This document shows positions 6,026 to 6,315 of a DNA stretch of 6,315 nt, piece after piece (the stretch's first letter is position 1; each line of letters starts with the position of its first letter). The DNA is taken from positions 1-6,315 of the forward strand of contig JAQGKN010000304.1 of assembly GCA_028290085.1 (NCBI GenBank). Reading direction: 5' to 3'. This DNA is from Hyphomicrobiales bacterium (GTDB taxonomy: Bacteria > Pseudomonadota > Alphaproteobacteria > Rhizobiales > Beijerinckiaceae). The translations under genes and the position numbers were made by a program. Under the pieces are notes generated by a model. It had not been told where the DNA came from. It saw only the letters and a list, made by a program, of their open reading frames with translations, and did no database searches.

Positions 6026-6315
6026 ATGAGATCAACGACACTCGTGGACGTTCCGGCCGACGGTCGCCAGTCCGAGACGGCACTCCTCATCGCGCGAGGG
6101 ACTCGACGTCTGCTTCGCGCGCATGGATTGTCGACCGTTACGGAACTCAGCCTGCCGAGTGGAAGACGTGCGGATATTGTCGCGCTCGGCGTCAATGGCG
6201 GTCTGACCATTGTAGAGATCAAATCATCCGTCGCTGATTTTCGGGCAGACCAGAAGTGGCCGGATTACCGTGACCATGGCGATCAATTCTTCTTCGCAAT
6301 CGCAGGCGACATGCC
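6026..6315 (+). CDS. mmcB: MmcB family putative DNA repair nuclease (3' end missing)
   Basis: The first 96 codons are visible and the frame is open at the window end. The sequence resembles the MmcB family (PF06319), a predicted PD-(D/E)XK-type endonuclease; in Caulobacter mmcB is a DNA-damage gene named for mitomycin C sensitivity. The visible part carries the nuclease core: Glu17 in the first helix (QSETALLIARGTRRLL, 15-30), Asp50 in GRRADIVAL (46-54) and the Glu64-x-Lys66 pair in TIVEIKSSVADFRADQKW (61-78), followed by PDYRDHGDQFFFAI. The ATG at 6026 is the first start after an in-frame TAA at 6014-6016; its Shine-Dalgarno is weak. It lies 53 bases after btuD on the same strand, and I infer no functional link to B12 uptake. 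The family call is fairly firm; the biochemical activity is a prediction. Confidence 0.9.
   Translation, partial: MRSTTLVDVPADGRQSETALLIARGTRRLLRAHGLSTVTELSLPSGRRADIVALGVNGGLTIVEIKSSVADFRADQKWPDYRDHGDQFFFAIAGDM

Noticed and set aside
5479..6187. Near-repeat of GATATTGTCGCGCTCGG-like sequence in btuD and mmcB
   Set aside because: Both encode the peptide DIVALG in unrelated contexts; shared codon choice explains it.

Overview
The window reads as a vitamin B12 (cobalamin) uptake and salvage locus from a GC-rich alphaproteobacterium. The taxonomic guess is inference. It rests on the MmcB-type gene at the right edge, a family best known from Alphaproteobacteria, on the alphaproteobacterial look of the CobU/CobP and BtuF-like proteins, and on the high GC with GTG starts. 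A member of the Hyphomicrobiales or a nearby order would fit, but I cannot fix the genus.

Layout. Left edge (1-354, minus): the N-terminal 118 codons of a class I/II PLP aminotransferase, cut by the window edge. It diverges across a 99-base gap from cobU (454-999, plus), the bifunctional adenosylcobinamide kinase/guanylyltransferase. cobU runs tail-to-tail into btuF (1000-1845, minus), the periplasmic cobalamin-binding protein, and the two stop codons touch with no base between them. btuF diverges from a btuB-btuC-btuD run (2159-5972, plus). The 313-base gap between btuF and btuB holds a probable promoter, a complete cobalamin riboswitch (1935-2114, closed by a perfect P1 stem) and an expression platform that ends at the btuB Shine-Dalgarno. 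At the right edge, 53 bases after btuD, starts an mmcB-like gene (6026 onward), which is cut by the window end.

How the genes work together. BtuB is the outer-membrane TonB-dependent corrinoid receptor. BtuF collects the corrinoid in the periplasm and delivers it to the inner-membrane ABC importer made of BtuC (permease) and BtuD (ATPase). CobU then activates salvaged cobinamide by phosphorylation and GMP transfer, towards nucleotide-loop assembly. The riboswitch should lower btuBCD expression when adenosylcobalamin is plentiful. btuF and cobU show no riboswitch of their own here and must have separate promoters.

Honest assessment: every long gene belongs to a recognisable family and I see no undescribed system, mobile element, CRISPR array or RNA gene other than the riboswitch. 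The points most worth a second look are the two competing hairpins between the riboswitch and the btuB ribosome binding site, the placement of btuF outside riboswitch control, and the zero-spacing convergence of cobU and btuF.
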